NCBI GenBank assembly: GCA_017448345.1
Contig: JAFSLP010000004.1
Location: 1 to 64,000, forward strand
Source of the DNA: Paludibacteraceae bacterium
Lineage (GTDB): Bacteria; Bacteroidota; Bacteroidia; Bacteroidales; Paludibacteraceae
Direction: 5' to 3'
Length of the DNA: 64,000 nucleotides
Under the pieces are notes generated by a model that was not told the DNA's origin, made no database searches, and worked only from the letters and a program-made list of their open reading frames with translations. Positions 50,049 through 60,312 of this stretch are shown in pieces; the first letter of the stretch is position 1, and each line of letters begins with the position of its first letter. The translations under genes and the position numbers were made by a program.

Positions 50049-50840
50049 ATGCAGAATTTGCTGAAAATACTGCTTCGTTATAGCAACTTCCTTGTCTTCA
50101 TCGCCTTGGAAGTTGCTGCGTTTTTGCTTATATACTATAATAATGCATACCCTCGCAGCAGTATCTTCAGCACGGCAAACGATGCGGTGGCATGGCAGGA
50201 AGAGCAGATTACGGAGCTGCGCAGTTATTTCAGCCTCAAGAGCCAGAACGAACAACTGGCTCTGGAAAATGCGGATCTGAGGAACCAAATAGTATCGATG
50301 GATTCGGTACAAATTGATGGTTCGTTCCGCTATTCGTCTGCCAAAGTGGTACAGATGACCACCGACCAGTTGCACAACTATCTCACCATCAATCGCGGCA
50401 GCCATGACGGCATACAACGCGGACAAGGAGTGCGTAATGAGGAAGGAGCTGTCGGTATCGTGCGGACAGTAGGACCGAACTACAGTGTCGTTCTGCCGCT
50501 CATCAACACGCACACGAATCTCAGCTGCCGTTTCCTGAAAAACGACTATGTGGGCACACTACAATGGGACGGGAAAGACTGCCGGTTCGCACAACTGGCA
50601 GACGTGGCGGCGCATATGGTGGTCAACCCCGGAGACACTATCGTCACAAGCGGTCTCAGCCCTGTCTTTCCAGAAGGCATACCCGTTGGAATCGTAGAAA
50701 ACAGCGTCTTGAAAACAGGTGATGCCTACCACACCATACGTGTGCGGCTATACACCAATTTCAAGCGTCTGAAATATGTGGAACTGGTGCAAAACGAACA
50801 CCTGCAGGAATTGGAGGAATTGCAGAATGGACTGGACTAA
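50049..50840 (+). CDS. mreC: Rod-shape protein MreC
   Basis: 263 residues: an N-terminal transmembrane helix (FLVFIALEVAAFLLIYY), a coiled coil (SQNEQLALENADLRNQIV) and a periplasmic beta domain with NYLTINRGSHDGI, VVNPGDTIVTSG and FPEGIPVG typical of MreC. It links MreB to PBP2 and RodA. Overlaps the start of mreD by 14 bases. Confidence 0.95.
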   Translation: MQNLLKILLRYSNFLVFIALEVAAFLLIYYNNAYPRSSIFSTANDAVAWQEEQITELRSYFSLKSQNEQLALENADLRNQIVSMDSVQIDGSFRYSSAKVVQMTTDQLHNYLTINRGSHDGIQRGQGVRNEEGAVGIVRTVGPNYSVVLPLINTHTNLSCRFLKNDYVGTLQWDGKDCRFAQLADVAAHMVVNPGDTIVTSGLSPVFPEGIPVGIVENSVLKTGDAYHTIRVRLYTNFKRLKYVELVQNEHLQELEELQNGLD

Positions 50841-51321
50841 ACAATTCATACGGTATATCATTGTGATGCTGCTGCAGGTTCTTCTCTTTGACCAGTTGCA
50901 GCTCTGGGGTGCGTGCCATCCGTATATATACGTACTCTGCCTGCTGATGCTGCCGATAACAATACCGCATATACCGTCCATGCTCATCGGTGCCGCTGCC
51001 GGAGTTGTGATGGACATCTTCTGCAACTCGCTCGGCGTACACACAGCGGCTTGTATCCTGCTGATGTTCATACGCCCGTATCTGTTAGGAGGCATCGTGA
51101 ATGACAAAGACCGCCTGAATGAACAGATAAGCCTGCGGACACTGGGCATGGAGACCTTCGTACGCTATGTGGCGATACTGGTGGTCGTACATCATCTGAC
51201 CGTTTTCCTGCTCGCGGCATGGCAATGGCAGCATATCGCCTTCGTTATGCTGGAGACTGCTGTCAGCAGTCTGATTACCATTCTGGTTGTCATTGGCTAT
51301 AACGCTATGAAATACAAATGA
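50827..51321 (+). CDS. mreD: Rod-shape protein MreD
   Basis: 164 residues, about five transmembrane helices (YIIVMLLQVLLFDQLQ, YIYVLCLLMLPITIP, MLIGAAAGVVMDIF). Sequence is poorly conserved in this family; identification rests on size, topology and position between mreC and mrdA. Start 50827 is chosen over 50776, whose extra residues are unlike a membrane protein. Overlaps mrdA by four bases (ATGA). Confidence 0.88.
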   Translation: MDWTKQFIRYIIVMLLQVLLFDQLQLWGACHPYIYVLCLLMLPITIPHIPSMLIGAAAGVVMDIFCNSLGVHTAACILLMFIRPYLLGGIVNDKDRLNEQISLRTLGMETFVRYVAILVVVHHLTVFLLAAWQWQHIAFVMLETAVSSLITILVVIGYNAMKYK

Positions 51322-53156
51322 TTAACGATAAGTATTATAGACGCCGGTTTGTAATCAGCGGCATTGCAATTGGGGTGGTATTGGTGTATATAATACGGCT
51401 TTTTTACCTCCAGATTATCGACCAGTCCACCAAAGACCAAGCGGATAACAACGCCTTGGTCAAACAGACTATATACCCTTCGCGGGGACTTATCTATGAC
51501 CGCAACGGAGAACTGCTTGTCTTCAACCAGCCCATCTACGAAATCACGATGGTGATGCGCGATATGGGCAAAGAATGGGACACCACCGCTTTCTGCAAAA
51601 GCCTGCAGATAAACCGCGCGGAGTTCGATGAGCGTATCGCCGACATCAAAGACAAACGCAAGAACAGAGGCTACTCACGCTGGACGCCGCAGGTCTTCAT
51701 GAGCCAGCTCAAGAAAGAAGACATAGCCGTCCTGCAGGAAGAACTATTCCTCTTCCCCGGCATCCAAATACGGAAAAGGACATTGCGGGACTATACCTAC
51801 AAAGCCGCAGCACACGTGTTGGGTTCTGTGGGCGAAGTGAACCAGAATGATCTGGACAGAGATGCTTATTACGCACGCGGCGATTACTCCGGCCGTGACG
51901 GGCTGGAAAAGACCTACGAGCAGCAGTTGCGCGGCGAGAAAGGGGTGGAAGTGCTCATGCGCGACGCGCGCGGAAGAATACAAGGCAGTTATCATGACGG
52001 CGAACTCGACCGCACGGCGGTGGCAGGCACAGACCTGCATACCACACTGGACATACAGCTGCAGATGCTGGCGGAAGAACTGTTAGAGGGCAAGATCGGA
52101 AGCGCCGTAGCCATCGAACCGGCTACGGGAGAGATACTGGCGCTGGCATCTAACCCTGCATGGAACCCCAAAGTGCTGGTGGGCAAAGAGCGCAGCAAGA
52201 ACTATACCGCCTTGCTCCAAGACCCCACCAAGCCGCTCATGAACCGGGCTACACAAGCCACTTATCCACCGGGGTCGACTTTCAAGACCATTCAGGCACT
52301 TGTCTGTCTTGAACAAGGCGGCATCACGCCAAACACACTCTACCCCTGCTCGGGTCCGCAGAGCACACCTATCAAATGTACCCACCACCATGGTTCGCCG
52401 GTGGCACTGGACAGAGCTATCGAACAGAGTTGTAACCCCTATTTCTGGTGCGCTTTCCGCGACCTGCTGCAGAAAGACGGTTACGGCAAGGACAACGAGG
52501 ATTTCAGGCATCGCTATGAACTGTGGAGAAACGACGTGATGTCCTTCGGATTAGGGCAACGCTTCACCGACACGGACCTCAACGAACAGTCCTCCGGAAG
52601 CATACCAAGCACCAAACTGTTTGACAAAGCATATGGCAAGACAGGATGGAAAGCCATCACCATACGCTCGCTCAGTATCGGGCAGGGCGAGATTCTGGCT
52701 ACACCGCTGCAACTGGCGAACCAAGCAGCCGCTATCGCCAATGAGGGATATTATATTTCCCCGCACCTCAACAAGAACGATTCCATGCGGATTCATCGGC
52801 ATGATTTGCCTATCAGGAAGCGTCATTTCGAGGTGGTCAAAGATGGTATGCACCGTGTAATGGTATATGGCACAGGACGCCATTATGCCATCGATTCACT
52901 CAACATGGCCGGCAAGACAGGAACCGCCCAGAACCCGCATGGAAAAGACCACGCCATCTTTATCGGCTTTGCGCCTGTGGAGAATCCGAAGATTGCCGTG
53001 GCTGTGGTGGTGGAGAACGCAGGTTTCGGCGCCACATGGGCATGCCCGGTGGCAACGATGATGATGGAGCAATACCTGACAGGAGAAGTCAAACGGCGTG
53101 ATTTACGCAAACGAATAGGAAGTGCTGTACTCAATGAGAGCGTCAAGAAATGGTAA
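51318..53156 (+). CDS. mrdA: Penicillin-binding protein 2
   Basis: 612 residues: N-terminal transmembrane helix (VISGIAIGVVLVYIIRLFYL), dimerisation region with SRGLIYDRNGELL, and transpeptidase domain with active-site serine in PPGSTFKTI, second motif SCN (EQSCNPYFW) and KTG in AGKTGTAQNPHG. It cross-links peptidoglycan during elongation together with RodA, encoded next. Translational coupling to mreD and rodA is likely from the overlaps. Confidence 0.96.
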   Translation: MINDKYYRRRFVISGIAIGVVLVYIIRLFYLQIIDQSTKDQADNNALVKQTIYPSRGLIYDRNGELLVFNQPIYEITMVMRDMGKEWDTTAFCKSLQINRAEFDERIADIKDKRKNRGYSRWTPQVFMSQLKKEDIAVLQEELFLFPGIQIRKRTLRDYTYKAAAHVLGSVGEVNQNDLDRDAYYARGDYSGRDGLEKTYEQQLRGEKGVEVLMRDARGRIQGSYHDGELDRTAVAGTDLHTTLDIQLQMLAEELLEGKIGSAVAIEPATGEILALASNPAWNPKVLVGKERSKNYTALLQDPTKPLMNRATQATYPPGSTFKTIQALVCLEQGGITPNTLYPCSGPQSTPIKCTHHHGSPVALDRAIEQSCNPYFWCAFRDLLQKDGYGKDNEDFRHRYELWRNDVMSFGLGQRFTDTDLNEQSSGSIPSTKLFDKAYGKTGWKAITIRSLSIGQGEILATPLQLANQAAAIANEGYYISPHLNKNDSMRIHRHDLPIRKRHFEVVKDGMHRVMVYGTGRHYAIDSLNMAGKTGTAQNPHGKDHAIFIGFAPVENPKIAVAVVVENAGFGATWACPVATMMMEQYLTGEVKRRDLRKRIGSAVLNESVKKW

Positions 53157-54597
53157 TATATGGCAGAATGTCGATTGGATCACCATCGGTATTTTTCTTG
53201 TGCTGACCATCTTTGGCTGGCTCAATATCTATGGTGCCAGCTATACCTTTGACCAGACAAGTATCTTCGATTTCTCCAACCGCGCCGGTAAACAGTTCAC
53301 ATGGATTATCGGTTCGCTCATTTTAGGCGGCATCCTGCTGCTGATTGACTACCGCACGTATGACACCTTGACGTATTTCGCCTATGGAGCCATGCTGTTG
53401 CTGCTGCTTGCCACGCCGTTCTTGGCGCATGATATCAAAGGCTCGCTCTCATGGATATCACTGGGTCCCGTCAACCTGCAGCCTGCCGAGTTTGCCAAAT
53501 GTATCGTCGCTCTCACCATCGCCAAATACATGGGCAGGTATGACTATAAACTACGAACTTGGCGCGATCTCATCGTACCTTTTGCCCTCATCGGCGTGCC
53601 GGCTCTCATCATTATGGTTATGCAGAAAGAGACCGGTTCTGCACTCGTCTTTGCCGCTTTCCTCTTGGTCTTCTACCGTCAGGGAATGAGTGGTTATGTG
53701 CTGTGGATGGGTGTAGCAGCGGTAGCCCTGTTTATCATCAGCATCCGTTTCGGAGCCATGCCTCTGCCGCTCGGTACAGGAAGTGTGGGAATCCTCACTT
53801 GTATGCTACTGCTCACGGCGGTGGAGATTTATTTTATCTGCAAGGAACACCCGATGCGCTGGCAGGCATTGATATTGCAGGGCAGCGTGGCGGTGATTTA
53901 CGGCATAAGCCTGATTGTCAACATATGGATTCCTGTACCGTTTGACTGGGTGTCTATGGGAGTAGTGGTGGCATTGGTGCTCTATAATGTCTTTGTAAGC
54001 CTCTATTGGCGCAAATATATGCTGTTGCTCGTTGCTGCTTTCACCGTCTTCTGTATCGGCTACACGCACGCATGCGATTTTGTCTTCCAGAAAGTGCTGC
54101 AACCTCACCAGCGAATCCGTATAGAGGTGCTGCTGGGTATGAAAGAAGACCCTGCCGGAGCAGGATACAACGTCAACCAAGCACGCATCGCCATCGGCTC
54201 CGGACGGTTCTTCGGGAAAGGATACCTGAACGGTACACAGACCAAACTGCAGTTTGTGCCGGAGCAAGACACGGATTTCATCTTCTGCACCGTAGGTGAA
54301 GAGTGGGGTTTTGTCGGTTCCATCGGTGTTTTGCTGGTGTACTTATTCTTCATACTGCGGCTTATCTTCATCGCAGAACGGCAGCGTAACACCACCACGC
54401 AGATATACGCCTATTCGGTGGCAAGCATCTTCCTCTTCCATCTCACCATCAATGTGGGAATGGTGTTAGGTTTGTTGCCGGTTATCGGTATTCCTCTGCC
54501 GTTCTTCAGTTACGGCGGCAGTTCGTTATGGGGATTCACCATGCTATTGTTTATCCTGCTGCGGCTGGATGCAGCACGCATGGAGCAATTGAACTAA
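53134..54597 (+). CDS. rodA: Rod-shape glycosyltransferase RodA
   Basis: 487 residues, SEDS family with about ten transmembrane helices. Key parts: LNIYGASYTFD, SLSWISLGPVNLQPAEFAK, GIGSGRFFGKG-like segment AIGSGRFFGKGYLNG, FVPEQDTDFIFCTVGEEWGF with the conserved Asp/Glu region, and IPLPFFSYGGSSL. It polymerises glycan strands for PBP2. The central segment is longer than in Proteobacteria, as usual in Bacteroidetes. The ATG at 53134 is chosen over the in-frame GTG at 53122; both overlap the mrdA end. Confidence 0.95.
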   Translation: MRASRNGNIWQNVDWITIGIFLVLTIFGWLNIYGASYTFDQTSIFDFSNRAGKQFTWIIGSLILGGILLLIDYRTYDTLTYFAYGAMLLLLLATPFLAHDIKGSLSWISLGPVNLQPAEFAKCIVALTIAKYMGRYDYKLRTWRDLIVPFALIGVPALIIMVMQKETGSALVFAAFLLVFYRQGMSGYVLWMGVAAVALFIISIRFGAMPLPLGTGSVGILTCMLLLTAVEIYFICKEHPMRWQALILQGSVAVIYGISLIVNIWIPVPFDWVSMGVVVALVLYNVFVSLYWRKYMLLLVAAFTVFCIGYTHACDFVFQKVLQPHQRIRIEVLLGMKEDPAGAGYNVNQARIAIGSGRFFGKGYLNGTQTKLQFVPEQDTDFIFCTVGEEWGFVGSIGVLLVYLFFILRLIFIAERQRNTTTQIYAYSVASIFLFHLTINVGMVLGLLPVIGIPLPFFSYGGSSLWGFTMLLFILLRLDAARMEQLN

Positions 54598-54610
54598 GGA
54601 GAAAACACAG

Positions 54611-55057
54611 ATGTTTGTCACAAACCCCATAGGAATAAGCGGTGAGAAAGAGGTCGCCAAGATACTGGAGAAAAAAGGATTCCGTATCACAGAGCATAAC
54701 TGGCGGATGGGACATCTGGAGGTGGACCTGATTGCCGAAAGCAGAAAAGAGATTGTCTTTGCCGAAGTGAAAGCTCGCACCACTGATTTCGGTGGCAAGA
54801 TGCCGGAGGAATATGTCGATGAAACCAAGAGAAGACACCTGATAGCAGCGGCAAACGCGTATATCAAACAGAAACGGACGGACAAACTCCCACGATTTGA
54901 CATCATAGGAATCATGGTGGATGCAGAAACGGGAGAAATAACCTACCGCAATCATATAGAGAACGCCTTCCATCCCTCTGCCCGCACCATTACATCCGGC
55001 AGTTTTACCGGCTCTTGGAGATGGTCCGGCTCTGCCGGAAGCACCCGGAAGAGATAA
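54611..55057 (+). CDS. yraN: YraN/UPF0102-family nuclease-like protein
   Basis: 148 residues. The core GISGEKEVAKILEKKGF, GHLEVDLIAESRKEIVFAEVKAR is the family's endonuclease-like fold with Asp and Glu-x-Lys residues. Function unproven, perhaps Holliday-junction related. The family usually ends at about residue 122 (HIENAF); here a Ser/Gly/Arg-rich tail of about 26 residues follows (GSFTGSWRWSGSAGSTRKR), which may be a read-on into intergenic DNA after loss of the stop. Confidence 0.88.
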   Translation: MFVTNPIGISGEKEVAKILEKKGFRITEHNWRMGHLEVDLIAESRKEIVFAEVKARTTDFGGKMPEEYVDETKRRHLIAAANAYIKQKRTDKLPRFDIIGIMVDAETGEITYRNHIENAFHPSARTITSGSFTGSWRWSGSAGSTRKR

Positions 55058-55153
55058 AAGCGCAGTGAAAAGACAAGGCAAGGGAAGTAAAGAGTGCCGA
55101 GAAGAAAAGGGCTCAGGGAAAAGTACTGAACAAGAGACAGAAGAAACAGATAT

Positions 55154-57019
55154 ATGGATTTCAAATACGATGTGATAGTAGTCGGTGCCGGTCACGCAGG
55201 ATGCGAGGCGGCAAGCGCCGCTGCCCACATGGGCAGCAAGACTCTGCTGATTACTATGGATATGAACAAGATAGCCCAAATGAGCTGCAACCCTGCTGTT
55301 GGAGGTATCGCCAAGGGGCAGATAGTGCGTGAGATAGACGCGCTGGGAGGGCAGATGGGTATCGTCACCGACAGGAGTGCCATTCAGTTCCGCCTGCTCA
55401 ACCAGAGCAAAGGACCGGCTATGTGGTCTCCGCGCAGCCAGAGTGACCGCAAACGCTTTATCGAAGAATGGGTGCGGGTGCTCTCGCACACAGAAAACTT
55501 ATCCTTATGGCAGGACACCGTAACATCTCTTATTATCAGAGATAATAAGGTGTGCGGAATAAAGACCGCCTTGGGCATAGAGATGACAGCGGAAGCGGTA
55601 GTACTGACCAACGGTACTTTCCTCAATGGGTTGATGCATTGCGGCAAGACACAGATAGCAGGCGGACGGACCTCCGAACCCGCTTCCTACGGGTTAACGG
55701 AGCAACTGGTGGCACTGGGATTCAAAAGCGACCGCATGAAGACAGGTACGCCGGCACGTATCGATGCCCGGTCCATTCATTTCGACGAACTGGTTCGTCA
55801 GGACGGAGACAACGACTGGCACCGGTTCAGCTATCTGGACACCGTACACCGGGAGTTGAAACAGATGCCCTGCTGGATTACCTACACCAACACCAAGACA
55901 CACAAAGCTCTGCGCGCAGGACTGGCAGATTCTCCCCTTTTTAACGGACAAATCAAGAGTATCGGTCCGCGTTACTGCCCAAGTATAGAGACCAAAATCG
56001 TCACCTTTGCCGATAAAGATGCCCACCAGATTTTCCTTGAGCCGGAGGGAGTGGACAGTAACGAGTACTATGTCAACGGTTTCTCCAGCAGTCTGCCGTG
56101 GCAGGTGCAACTGGCAGGACTGAAGACCATCAAGGGTCTGGAGGATGTGGTGATGTACCGTCCCGGCTATGCTATCGAGTATGACTTCTTCGACCCCACC
56201 CAACTCCATCACACACTGGAGACCAAACGGATAAAGAACTTGTTCTTTGCCGGACAAATCAACGGTACTACCGGTTATGAAGAAGCAGCCGGTCAAGGCT
56301 TGGTGGCAGGCGTCAACGCACACATTAATGTGCATGGCGGTATGCCGTTCACCATGGGCAGAGACGAGAGTTATATAGGTGTGCTGATTGACGACCTTGT
56401 CAACAAGGGAGTGGACGAGCCGTACCGTATGTTTACCTCACGGGCGGAATACCGCATCCTGCTGCGGCAGGACAATGCTGACGAACGGCTGACCGAACGG
56501 AGTTACCGGATGGGATTGGCAGAGGCGTCCCGGTATGAGTTATTGAAATGCAAACAAGAAGCATGTGCCGGTTTCATCGGCTTTATGCAGCAGAATATGG
56601 TCCGTAAGGGCGAGGTGGACACATGGCTGGAGAGCATCGGCAGTTCAGCCCTCCATGAAGGGTGCAAGATTAGCGACCTTATTCTCCGCCCGCAAGTAAC
56701 CATAAAAGGTCTGGCGGAAGTTCTGCCAAGCCTGAAAGCACGAACCGAACTTCTGTCCGACGAGTGCATTGAGAGCTGCGAGATACAAATCAAGTATGCC
56801 GGATATATCAAACGCGAGCAGCAGGAAGCAGCCAAGTTGCAGCGCCTTGAACAGATACGCATACCTGACACTTTTGATTACGAAAGCATACAAAGTCTAA
56901 GCACAGAAGCACGCCAGAAACTGACGCGTATCCGTCCGCATTCCATCGGAGAGGCACAACGTATACCGGGCGTAAGCCCCAATGACATCAGCGTCTTATT
57001 GGTATTGATGGGAAGATAA
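55154..57019 (+). CDS. mnmG: tRNA uridine-5-carboxymethylaminomethyl modification enzyme MnmG
   Basis: 621 residues. FAD-binding [18 protein letters not shown] at the N-terminus, [38 protein letters not shown] and the C-terminal domain ending [15 protein letters not shown] are diagnostic. With MnmE it modifies the wobble uridine of several tRNAs. In many bacteria this gene (gidA) sits close to the replication origin, which is relevant to the parS site 90 bases downstream. No promoter is obvious in the 96-base purine-rich gap before it. Confidence 0.97.
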   Translation: MDFKYDVIVVGAGHAGCEAASAAAHMGSKTLLITMDMNKIAQMSCNPAVGGIAKGQIVREIDALGGQMGIVTDRSAIQFRLLNQSKGPAMWSPRSQSDRKRFIEEWVRVLSHTENLSLWQDTVTSLIIRDNKVCGIKTALGIEMTAEAVVLTNGTFLNGLMHCGKTQIAGGRTSEPASYGLTEQLVALGFKSDRMKTGTPARIDARSIHFDELVRQDGDNDWHRFSYLDTVHRELKQMPCWITYTNTKTHKALRAGLADSPLFNGQIKSIGPRYCPSIETKIVTFADKDAHQIFLEPEGVDSNEYYVNGFSSSLPWQVQLAGLKTIKGLEDVVMYRPGYAIEYDFFDPTQLHHTLETKRIKNLFFAGQINGTTGYEEAAGQGLVAGVNAHINVHGGMPFTMGRDESYIGVLIDDLVNKGVDEPYRMFTSRAEYRILLRQDNADERLTERSYRMGLAEASRYELLKCKQEACAGFIGFMQQNMVRKGEVDTWLESIGSSALHEGCKISDLILRPQVTIKGLAEVLPSLKARTELLSDECIESCEIQIKYAGYIKREQQEAAKLQRLEQIRIPDTFDYESIQSLSTEARQKLTRIRPHSIGEAQRIPGVSPNDISVLLVLMGR

Positions 57020-57079
57020 CAGATAAAAGGCAAAAAATCGAAAGACAAATAAGTGAGATAAGAGTTATAATAAGGAATT

Positions 57080-57100
57080 TTAGTTTATAAAATAAACTAA
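57080..57100. other. AT-rich perfect hairpin next to parS
   Basis: TTAGTTTAT-AAA-ATAAACTAA, nine-base arms with a three-base loop, eight bases before the parS site. Lacks a T-run, so it is a weak terminator candidate for mnmG. Confidence 0.5.
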
Positions 57101-57107
57101 TCCGGAA

Positions 57108-57123
57108 TGTTTCACGTGGAACA
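57108..57123. other. parS, ParB-binding centromere site
   Basis: TGTTTCACGTGGAACA. Its reverse complement TGTTCCACGTGAAACA fits the general bacterial parS consensus TGTTnCACGTGAAACA at every position. It lies in non-coding DNA between mnmG and apt. Chromosomal ParB sites cluster near the origin, so this window is probably origin-proximal. Confidence 0.88.
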
Positions 57124-57198
57124 TAGTACAAAAACACAGATAGAAGAACTCTAAATAAAGAAGGAAAAACAAGTAATAACCAAAATACACATAGATTT

Positions 57199-57738
57199 AT
57201 GACAGCAGAAGAAGTAAAACAAAGTATTCGCAATGTGCCGGACTACCCCATCAAGGGCATTCAGTTCAAGGACATAACCACAGCACTGTCCAAGCCTGAT
57301 TGCTTGCGCTGGATGAAAGACGAGATTGTAAAGCGATACAAAGGTCTCGGTATAACACAAGTTGTAGGTGTCGAGTCGCGTGGATTCATTATTGCACCGG
57401 CAGTGGCGATGGAGATAGGAGCCGGTTTTGTGCCTATCCGCAAACCCGGTAAACTGCCCGCTGAAACGATACACGTCAGCTATACCAAAGAGTATGGCAC
57501 AGACTCCATTGAAATGCACAAGGGGGTGCTGAGTGAGAAAGATATAGTCCTCATTCATGACGACATCTTGGCTACAGGAGGTTCTATGATGGCTGCGGTT
57601 GAACTGGTGCAGAAAGCAGGAGTAAAGAAGATTTACACCAACTGCCTCATAGAACTGGAGGGGCTGAATGGACGAAAATTCTTAAATGACAGAGGAGTGG
57701 AGATAGACTGCCTCTTCGGAATTGAAGTAGATGAATGA
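57199..57738 (+). CDS. apt: Adenine phosphoribosyltransferase
   Basis: 179 residues; converts adenine plus PRPP to AMP. IRNVPDYPIKGIQFKDITT at the start, VVGVESRGFIIAPAVA, and the PRPP loop IVLIHDDILATGGSM identify it. The closest upstream element is the parS site, and no canonical promoter is visible, so its start signal is unclear. A run of TGATTGAT/GATAACTGATGA words fills the gap to uvrC. Confidence 0.95.
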   Translation: MTAEEVKQSIRNVPDYPIKGIQFKDITTALSKPDCLRWMKDEIVKRYKGLGITQVVGVESRGFIIAPAVAMEIGAGFVPIRKPGKLPAETIHVSYTKEYGTDSIEMHKGVLSEKDIVLIHDDILATGGSMMAAVELVQKAGVKKIYTNCLIELEGLNGRKFLNDRGVEIDCLFGIEVDE

Positions 57739-57780
57739 TTGATGACCGATAACTGATGATTGATAATTGATGATTGATTA

Positions 57781-59601
57781 ATGGCAGCCAAAGATGACCA
57801 TATTGCCTTATTGCTAAAACGTATTCCGGAGAACCCGGGTGTGTACCAGTACTTTGACAAGGACGGGCAGATTATCTATGTAGGCAAAGCCAAGAACCTG
57901 CACAGGAGGGTGAACAGCTATTTCAACAAAGACCATCAGTCCTCCAAGACCCGTCAGTTAGTGGCACACATAGCAGATATACGATATGTGGTGGTGGACA
58001 GTGAGCAGGATGCTTTCCTGTTAGAGAACAACCTCATCAAACAATACCAGCCGCATTATAACATCCTGCTGAAGGATGGAAAGTCTTATCCAAGTATATG
58101 CATCACCCGTGAACCGTACCCGCGCATCTTCAAAACGCGGACCATCAACAAGAAGAACGGAGAGTATTACGGTCCATACAGCTTCGGCAATACAGTAGAT
58201 ATGGTGCTTGAACTGATACACAAACTCTACCCTATCCGAACTTGTAATATACCTCTTTCAGCCGATTCCATCGCTAAAAACAAGGTACGCGTGTGTCTCA
58301 AATATCACCTGCACAACTGCTGCGGTATATGCGAGATGAGACCCGGCAGCGAACAATACAGCCAATGGATAGACCAAGCACGCAAACTTATCAAAGGCGA
58401 CGCACATGAAATCGGGCGCCAGCTGGAAGAGGAGATGTCGATGAAATCGGCTGAAATGAAGTATGAGGAGGCAGCGGAGATAAAGCGCAAGATAGAGTTG
58501 TTAGAGCAATTCAAGAGCAAGACTATCATCACCAACACCCATGCAGGCGATATAGATGTGTTCGGCTACGACGAGCAGGACGACAAGGTATATATATCCA
58601 TGCTGCACGTGCATAACGGATGTATCGTACAGGGGCAGACGATTGAATACCGCCGTAAGATGGAGGAGGAGAAAGAGGAACTGTTAGCCCTCGGAATGAT
58701 GGAATTACGTGAGCGGCTGGAGAGCAGCACCAAGGAGGTGATAGTACCGTTCATACCGGACATATTTGATGAGACGATACATATCAATATAGCCGTCACA
58801 GGAGACAAGAAAAAGCTGTTAGAGCTCGCCATGCAGAATGTGCGTCAGTACAAGATGGACCGATTAAAGCAGGACGACAAACTGAACCCCGAGCAACGCG
58901 GCGTCCGTATCCTGACAGAACTGCAGCAGATGATGAACCTCCCTACTCTGCCCCGATGGATTGACTGCTTCGACAACTCCAACATACAAGGCACCAACGC
59001 CGTGGCAGGTTGCGTCGTCTATCGGATGGCTAAACCGAGCAAGAGCGACTATAAGAAATTTGAAATCAAGACAGTGGAAGGAGCCGATGACTATGCATCC
59101 ATGCGCGAGGTGGTGCGCAGGCGTTACCAGCACCTGAAGGACGAAGGAGGACATATGCCCGACCTCATCATCGCCGATGGCGGACTGGGACAGATGCACG
59201 CCATCCGTGAAGCGGTGGAGGAGCAGTTGGGGCTGAAGATACCGATTGCCGGTCTGAAGAAAAATGACAAACACCGCACACAAACCCTGCTCTACGGATT
59301 TCCTCCTGCGGAAATCAGTATGCCCGTGACAAGCGAGGTATTCCGCCTGCTGACGAACATACAGGACGAGGTACACCGTTTTGCCATCACGTACCATAAA
59401 GCGAAGCGAAGCAAGGCGCAAATTCACAGCCAACTGGATGATATTCAGGGAGTTGGACCTGCAACAAAGCAGAAGATACTACGTCATTTCGGCTCTGTGA
59501 AACGCGCTAGTTCAGCAAAAAAAGAAGAGTGGATTGAATTACTCGGAAACAGCAGAGGTACAGCACTTTACGAGCATTTTCAGTCCAAAATAACGCTCTG
59601 A
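57781..59601 (+). CDS. uvrC: Excinuclease ABC subunit C
   Basis: 606 residues. GIY-YIG nuclease domain (GVYQYFDKDGQIIYVGKAKN), a UVR motif (KYEEAAEIKRKIELLEQF), the RNase-H-like nuclease domain (CFDNSNIQGTNAVAGCVV, DLIIADGGLGQMHA) and C-terminal helix-hairpin-helix (IQGVGPATKQKILRHFGS). It makes both incisions in nucleotide excision repair. The region shows no disruption. Confidence 0.97.
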   Translation: MAAKDDHIALLLKRIPENPGVYQYFDKDGQIIYVGKAKNLHRRVNSYFNKDHQSSKTRQLVAHIADIRYVVVDSEQDAFLLENNLIKQYQPHYNILLKDGKSYPSICITREPYPRIFKTRTINKKNGEYYGPYSFGNTVDMVLELIHKLYPIRTCNIPLSADSIAKNKVRVCLKYHLHNCCGICEMRPGSEQYSQWIDQARKLIKGDAHEIGRQLEEEMSMKSAEMKYEEAAEIKRKIELLEQFKSKTIITNTHAGDIDVFGYDEQDDKVYISMLHVHNGCIVQGQTIEYRRKMEEEKEELLALGMMELRERLESSTKEVIVPFIPDIFDETIHINIAVTGDKKKLLELAMQNVRQYKMDRLKQDDKLNPEQRGVRILTELQQMMNLPTLPRWIDCFDNSNIQGTNAVAGCVVYRMAKPSKSDYKKFEIKTVEGADDYASMREVVRRRYQHLKDEGGHMPDLIIADGGLGQMHAIREAVEEQLGLKIPIAGLKKNDKHRTQTLLYGFPPAEISMPVTSEVFRLLTNIQDEVHRFAITYHKAKRSKAQIHSQLDDIQGVGPATKQKILRHFGSVKRASSAKKEEWIELLGNSRGTALYEHFQSKITL

Positions 59602-59623
59602 GAATTGAATAAAAATCACGAAC

Positions 59624-60121
59624 ATGAGTATTTATACGATAAAAGTCAAAAGTCAAAAGTCGAAAGTCGAAAGTCAAAAGGCGGAGGACTCCGAAAGTAA
59701 GCAATCACTCCTTCTTCTCAACGAGCGGGGGGAAAAAGTAAGTCCGCTGGAGATATTGAAGGAATGTGCGCCACGCCGCGTGTTTGCTTTCGACGGTCAG
59801 ATGGGTGCCGGCAAGACGACATTCATCAAAGCGCTGTGCGAGGCGATGGGAACCAATGACGTGGTGAACAGTCCCACGTTCGCCATCGTCAATGTGTATG
59901 ACGTGGAACAACCGTACAAGGGCGAGGTCTATCATTTTGACTGTTACCGTCTGAAGGATATCCGCGAGGCGATGGACTTCGGCGCAGAGGAGTATCTCTA
60001 TTCCGGCAACTACTGTTTCATCGAGTGGCCCGACATGATAGACGCCCTGCTGCCGGAAGACACCGTACGGGTGAAGATAACCGCAGAGGAGAATGGAGAC
60101 AGGAGAATGGCAGTAGAATGA
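59624..60121 (+). CDS. tsaE: tRNA threonylcarbamoyladenosine biosynthesis protein TsaE
   Basis: 165 residues; ATPase partner of TsaB and TsaD for the t6A37 modification. Walker A is [38 protein letters not shown] and FIEWPDMI are conserved. The first ~27 residues ([20 protein letters not shown]) are encoded by AAAGTCA/AAAGTCG words and are not part of the family, so the N-terminus has been extended by simple-sequence DNA or the true start lies downstream. Confidence 0.92.
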   Translation: MSIYTIKVKSQKSKVESQKAEDSESKQSLLLLNERGEKVSPLEILKECAPRRVFAFDGQMGAGKTTFIKALCEAMGTNDVVNSPTFAIVNVYDVEQPYKGEVYHFDCYRLKDIREAMDFGAEEYLYSGNYCFIEWPDMIDALLPEDTVRVKITAEENGDRRMAVE

Positions 60122-60266
60122 AGAAGGAGGGACGGTTGCTGCATAGTGGTGGAATGAAGAGCGGATGTACAGGGGATGAATCAGGGGATGAATCCTATAC
60201 GGGCAGAGAACAGTACCGGCAATCAGTAAATATCACTAAGAATCACCAAGAACAACTAACGTCCAA

Positions 60267-60289
60267 TTTTCGAACAGAGCGTTCGAAAA
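60267..60289. repeat. Inverted repeat TTTTCGAAC / GTTCGAAAA
   Basis: Perfect nine-base arms around a five-base loop, 24 bases before the lolD-like start. Lies in a 191-base gap with no supported gene. Could be an operator or RNA hairpin; orientation of the A/T tracts does not fit a plus-strand terminator. Confidence 0.55.
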
Positions 60290-60312
60290 AAAGTATAAAT
60301 GTTACCCAACAA

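Noticed and set aside
60025..60312. N-terminal extension of the LolD-like ATPase
   Set aside because: It overlaps tsaE in another frame and has no similarity to ABC ATPases; the family start [11 protein letters not shown] matches 60313.
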